Shown piece after piece: positions 38,906 to 50,637 of a stretch of 64,000 nt of DNA. The stretch is from positions 496,001-560,000 of the forward strand of contig JAQJVL010000255.1 of assembly GCA_035578905.1 (NCBI GenBank), read 5' to 3'. The number at the start of each line of letters is the position of its first letter. Within the stretch, counting starts at the first letter, position 1. The notes under the pieces were generated by a model. It searched no databases. It saw nothing but the letters and a program-made list of their open reading frames with translations, and was not told the origin of the DNA. The DNA comes from Stictocephala bisonia. Lineage: Eukaryota; Arthropoda; Insecta; Hemiptera; Membracidae. Both the position numbers and the translations under genes were made by a program.

Positions 38906-39385
38906 GCGAAACATGTCAAATATGTTTAAATGGTTGGTATGAGGACATGTACATAGCTACAAATGTTCCTTACATTTCTCTCTATAGTTTTAAAATTAAT
39001 AAGTATCTCCAGACGTTTGCCCAACCCTATATATATAGTAGGCCTATTTCTGTGAAATATTGAAGGCCCATTCTTGCAGTACTCAAACTGAAACGGTCTG
39101 AAAAAGTACACAATTTAAGTCAATATTTCACCATGATACTGAAGGTCAACACTACAGAGTGTGTCACATTTTTTAAATTCGGCTGAGCCGAGAACTCGTA
39201 ACGGGTCAGGCTTTTTAGGGCTACGTTTTCCTCATTTCATTTCATTTCCTTGTACGTCTAGCCTCACAACATCACAGCGATTCTCATGAATACGATAAAC
39301 TGACATTTCTGCACAGGTTTTGTTTTTGCCATAATTAAAATATGAAGTAGTTTGTCTCTAAAGAAGGCCTATTTGATAATCATTA
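38906..39385. other. noncoding intron sequence
   Basis: Contains a short tcatttcatttcatttcc tract (about 39233-39251) after a gggctacg block, possibly a LINE tail; otherwise nothing. Confidence 0.35.
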
Positions 39386-40440
39386 TTCATCATACCGTAC
39401 GGACAAGGCCCACACTACGGGTGACACCCTCTTGGTTGACACTTCAGACAACGACTTCTAGGGGCCCACTCTACGGACGACACCCTTGGGATTAACACGT
39501 CAGACGACTTCATGAGGCCACACTACGGACGACACCCTTAGGATTGACACTTCAAACGACTTCATGAGGCCACACTACGGACGGCACCCTTAGGATTGAC
39601 ACTACAGACAACGACTTCTTAAGGCCCACACTACGGATGACACCCATGGAATTGACACTTCAGACGACTTCATGAGGCCACACTACAGACGACAACCGTA
39701 AGATTGATACTTCAAACGACTTCATGAGGCCACACTACGGACGACACCCTTGGTGTCGACACTACGGACAACGACTTCTTAAGTCCCACACTATGGACGA
39801 CACCCTTGGTGTTGACACTACGGACAACGACTTCTTAAGGCCCACACTACGGACAACACCCTTGGTGTTGACACTATGGACTATGACTTCTTAAGGCCCA
39901 CACTACGGACGATACCCTTGGGATTGACACTTCAGACAAGAACTTCTTGAGGCCACACTACGGACGACACCCTTGGTGTCGACACTGTGGACAACGACTT
40001 CTTAAGTCCCACACTACGGACGACACCCTTGGTGTTGACACTACGGACAACGACTTCTTAAGGCCCACACTACGGACGACACCCTTGGTGTTGACACTAT
40101 GGACTATGACTTCTTAAGGCCCACACTACGGACGACACCCTTGGGATTGACACTTCAGACAACAACTTCTTGAGGCCACACTACGGACGACACCCTTGGT
40201 GTTGAAACTACGGACAACGACTTCTTAAGGCCCACACTACGGACGACACCCTTGTTGTTGACACTGCGGACAACGACTTCTTAAGGCCCACACTACGGAC
40301 GACACCCTTGGTGTTGACACTACGGACAACGACTTCTTAAGTCCCACACTACGGACGACACCCTTGGTGTTGACACTACGGACAACGACTTCTTATGGCC
40401 CACACTACGGACGACATTTCAGACAACGACTTCTTGGGGC
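39386..40440 (+). repeat. 56-bp satellite array, about 18 units
   Basis: The unit is cacactacggacgacaccct plus tggtgttgacactacggaca and acgacttcttaaggcc; period 56 (40021 to 40077). Internally each unit is a diverged dimer of cactacggac.acgac. Confidence 0.95.
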
Positions 40441-40556
40441 CCACACTACGATCATGACTCCTTGGGGGCACCTTATGGTCACGACGTCTTCTGCTCACTC
40501 TAAGGGCATGTTACCTCGAGGCCCATTATGCAGTGGGGCAATGTATGAGTGTCGTC

Positions 40557-40750
40557 CGTGTATACAATGTATACAATGTACGTGTATAGGTGGGCGGGTG
40601 GGTCAATATCAATGTACGTGTATGGGTGGGCGGGTGGGTCAATACCAATGTACGTGTATGGGTGGTTGGGTGGTTCAATACCAATGTACGTGTATAGGTG
40701 GGCGGTTGGGTCAATACCAATGTACGTGTATGGGTGGGCGGGTGGGTCCT
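40557..40750 (+). repeat. 36-bp G-rich minisatellite, five units
   Basis: The unit is aatgtacgtgtatgggtggg plus cgggtgggtcaatacc. Most copies hold GGGTGGGCGGGTGGG or a one-base variant, a classic four-run G-quadruplex pattern. The 191-codon open frame across it is a repeat artefact. Confidence 0.95.
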
Positions 40751-40896
40751 ACCCTAAGGATATGTGTCCTTGTGATCTGGGACCTACTTTATAGGTATGG
40801 CAATTTAGAGCCCACCCACTCACCCTCTACATCCTTGGCACAGACATACTGTACCACAATATGTCACTATACAATACTGATACAATACACAATACT

Positions 40897-41245
40897 GATA
40901 CTATACAAGGTGGAAAAAAGAATGGAAACTCTTTCATAACTTTTTTAAGACTTTACTTGTAAAAGTGAAATCTTGTACATCAAAGAACCTACTTTGACGT
41001 CATTAGCGACATTTCATTTCATCAGGGGTACGGCTTACAACGAAAATCTCCAACGTAAGCCTATGTAAAATTTGGTATTAAATGAAAGGTCTATCCAAGG
41101 GGAATTAATTGCCATAAATCGGACTTCTAAACGTTTATTTTTACCAGAGTAGGGGTTATTTGATTGTCAAAGTAACTAATTTGAACAATATTATCTCTCC
41201 GTGATTTAACGCTTTTAAGTAAATTATTATGGTCACAAATTATAA
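40897..41245 (+). repeat. MITE-like repeat, copy 1
   Basis: Related to the reverse complement of 46500-46830 (shared cgaaaatct.caacgtaagcc, caaagtaactaatttgaaca). It begins with caaggtggaaaaaagaatgg, equivalent to the terminal inverted repeat of that copy. Its right end is unclear. Confidence 0.65.
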
Positions 41246-42582
41246 TTAATGGAACACAATTATTCAAAAAATTAAATTATCATACTATCTATGTGAAATC
41301 ATACAGAAGAGTTAAGCATAAACTTATTTTGTAAATTTAATTTCAACCAGTGGGACTGAAATAGTTATTGCATAGAAAGTGAGCTTACAAAATAACTTGA
41401 ATCATGTTACTAACAATCTCTTAGTTAAATAATAACCAAAGAATTCTAACTAAAAACCAAGTAGCTATGATTTGTCATGGAATTCAATATGCTCATATTT
41501 TTTTCTTATAAATTACAATTGCTCTCTTGATATTATTGAAATTCAGCCACTTAATGGGACTAACGTATATCATCCACCCCAGGAAAGTAACAGAACGCTT
41601 CGGGCTTGGAGAGAGACCGTGACATCGGCCAGGGGTATACACGAGGTGTCCGTGAGCCAGGCCGATAATAACAGTTGGTTGTCGATGACCCCCCTCCCCA
41701 CACCAACCCATTACGTTTGGTAAAAAACGAAAGGGGGTGCTTTTTTCAACCGGCCACACTAATCTTCATCTCTCGTCCATTTCAGTTAATATTGTTTGAA
41801 TACAAAAAGAACAACGGGTTTTCTTCAGAGCGCGCGTTCTCTCGTATCTAGGCTACCACAAATAATAATACAGAGACAAAAACGTCATAACGAACCTAAA
41901 GAATACGAGATTGTTAAAGCAGAAAAAAAATAAATTACTACCTCAACGGGAAAAACTAGCTGTATATCCTTGGTCCGAGCGCAGGACGGAGTTTTTGTGT
42001 GAAAGGACCGGTGTCGTTTTCTTTACTATTTCATTAAGCGAGTTTTTGCCCAGATCTGTATTGCTAACATCATGTGAAAGGGTGGTGACACAGATACGGC
42101 TTACACGTGCAGTTTTTTTGTACTCTATTTATTGGCTGCTCTTTGCTCTATTAGTAATATTAATATATATTGCCGGGCTTTTTAAACAGTTTTAAATAAC
42201 TGAAGTAATTAATTAGCAAAACTGGTCTGGTAATAAAATAAGCCGAAACACACGTTTGTAAGATGAGTTTTTATCAGTGTTATTCTCCCAACCGTAAGAT
42301 AAGTTTTGATCAGTCGGCTCCTCTTAATTAAAGTACAAAGATAATTAGAGCTATGTTAATTGAATATCAGATTTTAACAGCTGATTGGAAATAAACAATC
42401 AGCTGTTTTAAAAATAAATATTAATGTAAATATGAAAATTACACAATTGTTGTTTTCATTCCGTTAGTACTTATTGTTTGAAAATCTAGCTAGCTATTAT
42501 TATTTATAAACAGTTTTATTTTATTGCTTTTTCTTAAAAATAATAGTATAACTGTGAATTTATTACTTTGATTATTAGTGAC
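41246..42582. other. noncoding with GC-richer patches
   Basis: 41560-41760 and 41940-42170 are richer in GC than the surroundings and carry open frames of 80-94 codons. They look like decayed transposon sequence, but I recognise no family. Confidence 0.35.
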
Positions 42583-42945
42583 ATGAATCGTTTCACGTGA
42601 GCAGAATATGCGGGTATTCATTTTGTTTATGGTTTGGCAAATGGAAATGCTAGTTCAGCATCCCAATTGAATGCGGAATGCTATCCCAACAGAACGCATC
42701 CAAATCCGAAGGTTTTTCCCAGTGTTCACCCAACGCCTGAGAGAAAGTGTGCATGTCAGAAAGAAAGAACCTAACGAACGGCAAAGGCATGTGAGAACAG
42801 TTGAATATGAAGAAGAAATCTTGCGACAGGTAGAAGGCAATTCCTCCATTAGTGTTTATTGTATTCCTGACAACTTAGGTGCTTGTAAAAGTACTGTCTG
42901 GAATGTAATCCATGAAAATCTGCTGTACCCAGTTTTCTGTAAATA
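42583..42945 (+). pseudogene. DDE transposase pseudogene, N-terminal half
   Basis: From the ATG at 42583, MNRFT, an in-frame stop (normally a coding position), then AEYAGIHFVYGLANGNASSA. A frameshift falls near 42730, and LRESVHVRKK and GACKSTVWNVIHENLLYP follow. This is the DUF4817-like helix-turn-helix start plus HTH region of IS630/Tc1-mariner-type (DDE_3) transposases common in insect genomes. The transposase would bind element ends and cut and paste them. The reading resumes at 44371 after an insertion of about 1.4 kb. Stop, frameshift and insertion show it is dead. The family call is from memory of the motif pattern. Confidence 0.7.
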
Positions 42946-43315
42946 TTTTAAATATCACAAATTCTAATTTTGTGATATTTAATTCTACTATTTAATTGTG
43001 ATAATTAAGTTTTCATACTAGTTTCATTAAGTGCTGGGTTTATTAAGTTCAACATAACAGTAATAATGGTATTAGGTAAGTAGTTTAACTCTGTTTTATT
43101 AGTTTCAATAACAAGAAACTAGATGCAACTCTACCTAATTTATTTGTACTACCGGAAGGAATGAGGACAAGCAGACCGCGGAAGGCTACAGACAACCCTA
43201 TCGGCTGGCGTAGTCAGTCACCCCTTCTGTTGTTCTATAAAACATTAGAAAGAAAGAGAAGTGATGGTACAAAGTGGCGAACGGCCGAGAAATAAATATC
43301 AACCACTGCAATCAA

Positions 43316-43485
43316 TACCACTGTAGTTGTATGGGTGGGCGGGTGGGTCAGTACCACTGTACGTGTATTGGTGGGCGGGTGGGTCAGTACCACTCTACGT
43401 GGATAGGTGGGCGGGTGGGTCAGTACCACTGTACGTGTATGGATGGGTGGGTGGGTCATTACCACTGTACGTGTACGGGTGGGCA
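43316..43485 (+). repeat. 36-bp G-rich minisatellite, about five units
   Basis: Same unit as 40557-40750 (gggtgggcgggtgggtcagt, accactgtacgtgta). It lies within the insertion that splits the transposase. Confidence 0.95.
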
Positions 43486-43717
43486 TCTCAGATTAGCGTG
43501 TTGAGAAACTTAGTTTGTAATTTGTATTTTGAAAGGTTTTTCGAATAGCTTTATTTAGGCTTGTGTTATACATGGTACGTTTATAAATTTGATCTTCTAT
43601 AGATTTGTGAGGTGTTACTTCTTTCCTTCTTTTTGTTTCTTATTAGTTTGTCAATCAAGTTTGGTTTGTAGGCCTATCAATTTTTTATTGCCGAATATTT
43701 ATTTAATAAATCTTTTA

Positions 43718-44256
43718 CCGTAAATTCTTGCCGTCTGTGGAATTCCCTTCCAGATGTTATGAGGAACATTGATAACTGTTATCACTTCAGGGCGGAGGTA
43801 AAAGCCTTTCTCCTGAGGGTCCTATGATAGCCGGTAGTGTTTGGCAAGCATCTGGAGGATACGTATGAATGTGGTTTGTAAGGTTTTTTCTTTTAGTTTT
43901 TATGATTTACTATTAAGTTAATAAATGTGTGAATGAGCGTGTGGTCCAGTTGAAGAGAGTGTGTGTGAGGGTGTAAGTGGAATTTCATAATTTTATTTTA
44001 TTTCTAAGTCTGTTAATTTATTTTATACTTGTAATTACATATATCATTTCACTATGATTATTAATATTATTTACTTTAAGATAGTTAATTATTTTTTGTA
44101 TTATATTAGTTATTGTTACTTTTATTCAGTTGTAATTACTATATTTAAATACAAAACTGTTATTCCTAATTGCAATTATTTTTGTATCAGGTTAAGTGGA
44201 ATAAGGGACTTTCTAGTCCTAACTTCGCCTGATTAAAGACGTATTTCATTTCAATA
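43718..44256 (+). mobile_element. LINE 3' fragment inside the transposase
   Basis: VNSCRLWNSLPDVMRNIDNC, then HFRAEVKAFLLRVL and a stop at 43827-43829, is the C-terminal tail of a LINE reverse transcriptase (WNSLP box). The 3' UTR runs to caggttaagtggaataaggg, ctaacttcgcctgattaaag and a cgtatttcatttc tail. The UTR end is related to 54128-54215 (minus strand). Strongly 5'-truncated. Confidence 0.7.
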
Positions 44257-44370
44257 AATGCTTGACGGCCTAGGAACTAAAACGCCAACTACCAACACAG
44301 ACAACGTACTGCACTAAACACCGCTCCCTGTGGTCGTTCGCCAAACTAAAATGCGATTTTCAATCTGACT

Positions 44371-44808
44371 CCGGAGCCCTCTTAAACTTCAAAGAGTGCA
44401 TGCCTTGGAACTAAGATACTGCGCGCGTTGGTTCCTTCGCAAAGAAGTAGATCATCTAGGTTTTTTGCGGTAAGTTTTGTTCACTGATGAGGCATGTTTC
44501 ACACGGGAAGGCATATTCAATTAACGAAACAATCACAAATGTTTCAGCGGTGTTTCAAAAGAAAGTCCCCGTAAATGTGTGACTGGTAACGTTTAGATTA
44601 CTATTTAATAGGCCCTTATATTCTCCCAAACAATTTGAATGGGCCTGCTTATCTTGATTTCCGAGAGATGTACTACCAGAACTGTTTGAACATCCCTCCA
44701 GCGCTCCGTCAATCGGCATGGTTTCAACATGATGGGGCGTCTGCTCATTTTTCGGCTGCTGTTAGAAAACACCTGGATAGAGCTTACATAGATCGTCAAT
44801 AAGTACAA
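44371..44808 (+). pseudogene. DDE transposase pseudogene, C-terminal half
   Basis: LKLQRVHALELRYCARWFLR continues the linker of the N-terminal half. A frame change near 44470 is followed by VLFTDEACFTREGIFN with the first catalytic Asp, two stops, then GPYILPNNLNGPAYLDF, LRQSAWFQHDGASAHFSAAV with the second Asp (HDGA.AHF), and a stop at 44802. The third acidic residue (usually PRSPDLNPLD region) is missing, so the 3' end is truncated. Same transposon as 42583-42945. Confidence 0.75.
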
Positions 44809-45496
44809 TACTTGACTTATTTTCTGCTTGACTGGTAGACTAAATAATAAATAATGTTTTGTGGTGAAAGTTTGAAACTCCTATAACATGTTTTCATATA
44901 TTGTACATTTAAACGTCCTAGTAAGCAATATAATAATAATAATAATAATAATCTTTATTGTCGTAAGAACAAAATGTCATTGACAAAGTCATAATTTATG
45001 CAGAAACTGCCACATCATATATTTTTTTTGCTTAAGTCAATAACTAAAATAGAATATACTACAGGTACATTAATAACATTTATAACAATCAACAGCATCA
45101 ATAAAGAAACAGCACTGGTAATCACATGCATTTCAATAAAATTATACTACATATTATAATATAATTTTTTCCACATCAAAAAACTCCTGAAGTGTGTAAA
45201 ATGGATTCAAAATTAGCCAGTCATAAAACTTATCGCTAAAGTCTCTAATTGAATGCTTCTTAATTAATATATTTAACTTATTGTACACTTTAATTGATAA
45301 TACACTATAGTTTTGAGACGTTTTTGTTAGTCTGTGCTTGCCTACGATTGCTAAATCCCTCCCTCTTGTGTTATATTTGTGTAAATTATTATGAAATTCT
45401 AGGTTCTGAGGATTCCTTAAAATATAGTTAATTAATTCATATATGTACAAATTAACTACGGTGGGGATTTTTAAATTAATGAAGTATGGCTTACAG

Positions 45497-45708
45497 TCTT
45501 AGAACTTAGGCTTAAGCGGCCGGTGTCATAACTAGAATCTACAGTTTCCGGTGACAACCGCGTCAAGGTACTATCTACAATATTTACAAGATGACCAGAC
45601 GTTTCGCCCATACTGTGATGTGGCATCCTCAGTGGTCTCAGTGGTCATCTTGTAAATATTGTAGATAGTACCTTGACGCGGTTGTCACCGGAAACTGTAG
45701 ATTCTAGT
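45497..45708. mobile_element. 212-bp foldback insertion, Penelope-like
   Basis: Flanked by the 12-bp duplication tatggcttacag (45485-45496 and 45709-45720). Inverted arms of 67 bp (45531-45597 and 45642-45708) match perfectly. The loop carries a hammerhead-like core on the minus strand. A 34-base asymmetrical tail (45497-45530) lies outside the left arm. Variable-length duplication, asymmetry and the ribozyme-like motif fit a Penelope-like retroelement derivative better than a cut-and-paste MITE. Confidence 0.85.
45593..45637 (-). ncRNA. hammerhead-ribozyme-like motif in foldback loop, candidate
   Basis: On the minus strand: stem I gacca, core ctgagga, one extra base (t), stem II gcc/ggc, GAAA, self-complementary acgt stem III, C, then the stem I return strand tggtc. 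The core, palindromic stem III and stem I are as in Penelope-type hammerheads. The extra base and weak stem II leave activity open. Confidence 0.5.
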
Positions 45709-46285
45709 TATGGCTTACAGTGTTCATTTGAATTTATATTTGAAATAATTCTAATAGTTTTCTTTTGTAAGACTAAAACCTCTTGGATTCTATTACAGTT
45801 TCCCCACAGTAATATTCCATATTTTATTATAGAATGAAAATATGCGAAATAGCTGCATCTGACATAATGAAGAGGCACAAAATGCATAAGTCGACTTAAG
45901 AGATAAACTATTCTTGAAAGCCTGTTTGTTAAATAGTCAATATGCGGACCCCAGTTCAGCTTGCTGTCTAGGAAAATACCCAGAAATTTCACTGAATCAG
46001 CAAGCTCATAATTAAATGTAACGTTAGATTTTGGACGCAATGAGAATAGAATTTGCTGGGTTTTGTCTTCATTTAACTGTAGACCATTAGCTAAAAACCA
46101 ATTTGAAGCTTCTGCTAAGGTTCTTTGGGAGAGTTCTTTAAGTTTGACAATGTCAGAATGAGAGTTGAGAAATGTTGTGTCGTCCGCATAAAGCAAAGAT
46201 TTTGTAGTCTTGATTGATTTGGAAAGATCATTTATATAAATAAGAAACAAGTGTACTTGTAAATTGTAAATTTATATACTTAGTG

Positions 46286-46830
<545 letters not shown>

Positions 46831-46861
46831 CTGTATATTAGCGCACATGCTGGTTTGTTGA

Positions 46862-47940
46862 GCTTGTTTGAAGAAACTAACAGAACCTGGTTTCGTTTGC
46901 CCAGAAGGTTTCGTTAATATCGTTCGAACCTGGTTTCGTTAATATGAAGAAGGAAACCTACTGTTCTAGGTTGAAGTAATCGCACAGTTAAAATTGATTC
47001 CGAAATGACTGTTAGATTTGCTATTAGCCCATATAAGCAAAACACATTTACAATGAATCCAAAAATTACGACTGCTTAGTGATGTCTGATTTAATGCCAA
47101 AATAATTCTAAAATCTCTAATATTGTTCGTCCATGTTAATTTCGGGTTTTAACCCTCAATTTTTAAGCACCGTCAATACCACTATTTTATAAGAACTGAA
47201 CATTTGTAAATTTTCTGGAATAAACAAAAGTTGGATCTACTCAAAGTCCAAATTTCAAAATTGTACAATACTTGGAAGACGGTACAAATTTATATCAACA
47301 AGTCAGTCTGTCAGTGATTACGTTCCAGCTTTATAAATTATACTTTCCGAACAAGGTAAACAAAACTACTTTTATGAAATTTTCCTATGACAAATTGTAA
47401 ACATTTTTTATGACTGAAAAAAGCAATCTTCTGTGAATTTTCCCGTAGGTTTCAGAGCAAGGGCTTCAATTCAAGTGTACATATGATAGGGATAGAATAC
47501 CGGAGAGTTGAAATAGTCTTATTACAATTTTGAAAAATTAAGTTAAAACGAACAAAAAGTGTTATTCAAATATCAGGTGATACAAGTCCTTGTTCTTCTG
47601 CAACTGCCTTTCTGACTCCATCCGCTTTCAGTTCCAATCGTGTAAGAAATTAATAGAGGGTCGTGCGAAAAAATTGCTCTCTATTCTGTAAGGCCATCGT
47701 ATATAGGCTAGAAGCAAAAACCCGGTGCATTTCTTGGCTCAGTTTTTACACGGTGCACTGCATCCTGTGCATTTTACATGTCTGTGTTTGCTAAACGCCA
47801 ATCAGTTTGGCATTCTGGTGGTTTTTCACCTGTCTGTCTGACTGGTCCTTTTCTTCATTGTACATGTCATAATCAACCTTGAACAAAGGGATGCCTGCGA
47901 TAAAACCACGCATTAAATATATAGAACATCACATGTTCTC
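46862..47940. other. noncoding intron sequence
   Basis: A short duplicated phrase (aacctggtttcgtt near 46886 and 46928) is visible; nothing else supported. Confidence 0.35.
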
Positions 47941-47943
47941 TAT

Positions 47944-48115
47944 GCCATCGTGGCTTCAGAGTGCGGAGGGCAAGTTCCAAGGTTCGAATCCCCAACTGAG
48001 TTAACGGTCGGTACTTCACTCTTTGAATAAAGTTCACCATAGAGTTCACTGTAGGGCCATGAACTGGCGAGTGAAGTTTTTCCTTAAAAAAAATAATTAA
48101 AAAAACAAAAAAAAA
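47944..48115 (+). mobile_element. tRNA-derived SINE, copy 1 (5'-decayed)
   Basis: gcggagggcaagttcc, then aaggttcgaatccccaactg gives a perfect RNA polymerase III B box (GGTTCGAATCC). The tail (ctttgaataaag, gagtgaag) matches the SINE at 52187-52365, and an A-rich end follows at about 48085-48115. The A box region is too decayed to act as a promoter. Confidence 0.75.
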
Positions 48116-48930
48116 ATGTGTTACACGTTTGGATACTGATTGATTTTGCAGAAGAAGGTGACCTGCCGAATTATCAGAGGCAGCACGAGTTTTGGGGTAT
48201 GTTCCGACTTTTTTACAGACAGCTGGGACGCCAGTTTGGACTATTATTTTTAAATTTGACAGGGAATTAATTAAAATGATACTTACGCATTCGTCTATTT
48301 TACTTTAAATAGACGATAATGAGTCAATTTAAATCGGTGATGAGTCACCCTGGACGGTGGCGAGCGCTGAGCTGGGACATTAGTAGGTATATAAATCTTT
48401 AATCAAATTAACTTTTAAGATGATTATCAGGAAAATTTATATTTTTAATATTGTTGATTAAATCAGTTGTGTTCTGTGCAGTTTTGGATTTATCTCAAAT
48501 ATTGATTTGAATTAATTTGATAAAAATATAAACTAACTCGACTTTGTGTTCCTGATATTACGTTATAAATATAAACACAATTTATATACAACTTACCTGA
48601 CTTATCTTGCTCCTGTAACTGTATTTCATTGTTTACTTTCACTTTTTTTTTATTTTTGAACAGCATATAACGTTTACACATTTTTCTTTTTGTTGTGTTG
48701 GTACTTAATATTAAATTAACGTTTTACATGAAAATATTTCGACTTTGTATATTGTCTTAAAAATCAATACTGTTCTTTGACTAATTTGTAGTGTTATCTT
48801 TTTGGATATTTAGATATATTGTATGACTGCAGATGCATAACATACATTTTCAAGTAAACCATTTGTAATCTGGTTTTTATTTCTTACTTAAGTTAACATA
48901 TATAAAGAAATAAACAGTTTATAAATTATT
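48116..48930. other. noncoding intron sequence
   Basis: No feature supported. Confidence 0.35.
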
Positions 48931-48934
48931 ATCC

Positions 48935-49248
48935 AGTACAAGTAAACATAACACAACACAAAGTTATTACAATATAAGCACAAAATGCACAAATATATTA
49001 CAATACAAGTACAAAATGCACAAATTACAAGGATTCACAAAAGAAAAGAATCCCTCTTCTTATTATTTTCTTTTGTGAATCCCTCTGGTCTGAGGAAGGT
49101 GAGCGTGGTTCACCGAAATCGATCACCATAATATTTGTGCATTTTGTACTTGTATTATAATATATTTGTGCATTTTGTGCTTATATTGTAATAAATTTGT
49201 GTTGTGTGACGTTTACTTGTACTGTATATATACTAACACGTATTATGC
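48935..49248 (+). repeat. foldback arrangement of the hammerhead-like repeat, copy 2
   Basis: The plus-oriented part (49067-49248) matches 14055-14240. An inverted partial copy (48937-49047: agtacaagtaaaca..., attacaatacaagtacaaaa, ggattcacaaaagaa) faces it but lacks the 45-50 bases that carry the hammerhead-like core. Confidence 0.75.
49086..49128 (+). ncRNA. hammerhead-ribozyme-like motif (Penelope-type), best candidate
   Basis: Stem I tggt (49086-49089), core ctgagga (49090-49096), one extra A, perfect 5-bp stem II ggtga/tcacc with a gcgtggt loop, GAAA, self-complementary atcgat stem III, C and stem I return acca (49125-49128). Core residues are all consensus except the extra A before stem II. 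The palindromic stem III would suit action as a dimer. Confidence 0.5.
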
Positions 49249-49509
49249 TAATTAAATAACTATAAATTATTATATTAAGATGTAAAATAAAATAGAATTA
49301 TGGCACATTTAGTTAAAACAATTAATTTATACAAGTTTAGAAAGTAAATAATGTTGCAGTAACAATTAAGTATGAAGAAGTTAAAAACAAAACTACTTTG
49401 ATTAACATAGAATACATTTTACAAATAACACATTTGAAGTATATATTCGGAAACACGTTTAGTGAAATAAATTTAACTTTAAATCATTCCTGTATTATGC
49501 TCTTGAAAA

Positions 49510-49960
49510 GTGCCGGCCATGCTATAACTCTTCTCTTAAGAGTCTTCGTCACCCCTCTGAAAAACGCCAAAAATATGGTTTTGTAGTCTCCTGATTCGGA
49601 CGCTAATTTTCAACGGATTGTCTTCGTAATTGTCTTTCGGTAATCGTATAGTTGAATAGTTGTGGCATGCCCCTTGGATCTGATATTTCAAAAAAATAAT
49701 TAAAATATATATATATTTTTTTAAATCTGAAATGTATGATTTATATGGTTTTTTGTAAGGTCACCAAGGGATTTTGACCGATGTTTACAAACTTCTAAGG
49801 TCCAAGAAGCATGATGCAACTCTTCAACTAAACGATCATCCAGTTTGAAGAAAATCCGTTGTAAAATAGCGCCCGAAACGGGAGACTACGGCACGATGTT
49901 TTTACGAAAAACCTGCACAGGCCGTCAAGCCTTTCAAAAAACATTGGGCTGGTCGACTGG
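49510..49960. mobile_element. foldback MITE with imperfect inverted arms
   Basis: tagtctcctgattcggacgc and ttcaacggattgtcttc on the left match the reverse complement of the right part (tagtctcccgtttcgggcgc, acaacggattttcttc). An AT-rich centre lies at about 49690-49725. Arms of roughly 180 bp with many mismatches; an old copy without coding capacity. Confidence 0.65.
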
Positions 49961-50637
49961 CGACGTGTTTGGGTGTTGGTTTTGAACCAACGACTGTTCT
50001 TCGTATTATTTACTTATGACAGAGGTGTGCGTGTGGGAGACGCGGTTCAGAGAGGCTGCAACAATGTTTTTAGAACGGCACAAACAACGACCCCTCACCG
50101 CCCTCCACTCTACCCTCCCTCCTATCCTAGGCTTCTCCCCCAGATCGCTAACTTGGAAAAGGCGATGAAGACTCTTAAACCTAAGGCTGCGTCCAAATTC
50201 TAAGTCGTAAATTTAATTAAAATTCATAATTAATCATTCAGTTACCGTTCTAAAATTCTTTCGCTTTGACTCCGTACCTGGCAAAAATAATAAAAATGTT
50301 GGTAGCCAATTTACTTTTTTTATGTCATACTTTATAACTTACATGAAAAATAAAAGTTTAAATGAACATTTAAAAATGTAAACAGTTCATAATTATTACT
50401 TCCAATTATATTAATATATTCAAAAACTAATGGTCTACACGCAAATACAGTTTGAAAACAACACCTCAATCATAAGTAATTTAAAATACAGTTTATTCCA
50501 GCCATTAAAAACTTCAGCCCTGAAAAACACGGTTCCCTGAAAAAAAAATATATATTTTAATTTATCGATAATCGCATTATCACGATAAAGGACTGTTATT
50601 AGTTTTGTTTACAGTATTCTAATTAATCTTAATATAT
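49961..50637. other. noncoding intron sequence
   Basis: A 76-codon frame (49973-50203) has no recognisable similarity. Confidence 0.35.

Larger units (their letters stand above)
45154..46250 (-). pseudogene. LINE reverse transcriptase, frame broken by one insertion
   Basis: The first 165 or so residues carry the RT palm: FLIYINDLSKSIKTT, the catalytic LLYADDTTFL, NWFLANGLQLNEDKTQ, and VKFLGIFLDSKLNWGPHI (RT boxes 5-7). The thumb-like LIKYGILLWGN and a C-terminal HKYNTRGRDL, YNKLNILIKK, FYDWLI tail follow, normal for CR1/L2/Jockey-type LINEs. The frame reads up to CKP, is interrupted by the insertion, and resumes in register after one copy of the 12-bp duplication, with no other stop. The missing N-terminal RT boxes and endonuclease are lost by 5' truncation. 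The clade is uncertain. Confidence 0.85.
44933..46285 (-). mobile_element. 5'-truncated LINE with (AAT)n tail
   Basis: Minus-strand LINE: RT and C-terminal coding part (46250 down to 45154), a short 3' UTR, aataaag and a run of about seven AAT repeats at 44933-44952. The 5' side is cut off by the (TA)n tract starting at 46286. A 212-bp foldback insertion with a 12-bp duplication interrupts it at 45497-45708. Confidence 0.8.

Noticed and set aside
40364..40939. 191-codon open frame on the plus strand
   Set aside because: It crosses from the 56-bp satellite into the G-rich minisatellite; no domain and no coding signal beyond the repeats.
47944..48020. tRNA gene
   Set aside because: The B box is perfect, but the 5' half does not fold as a tRNA and the body matches a second SINE copy at 52187-52365.
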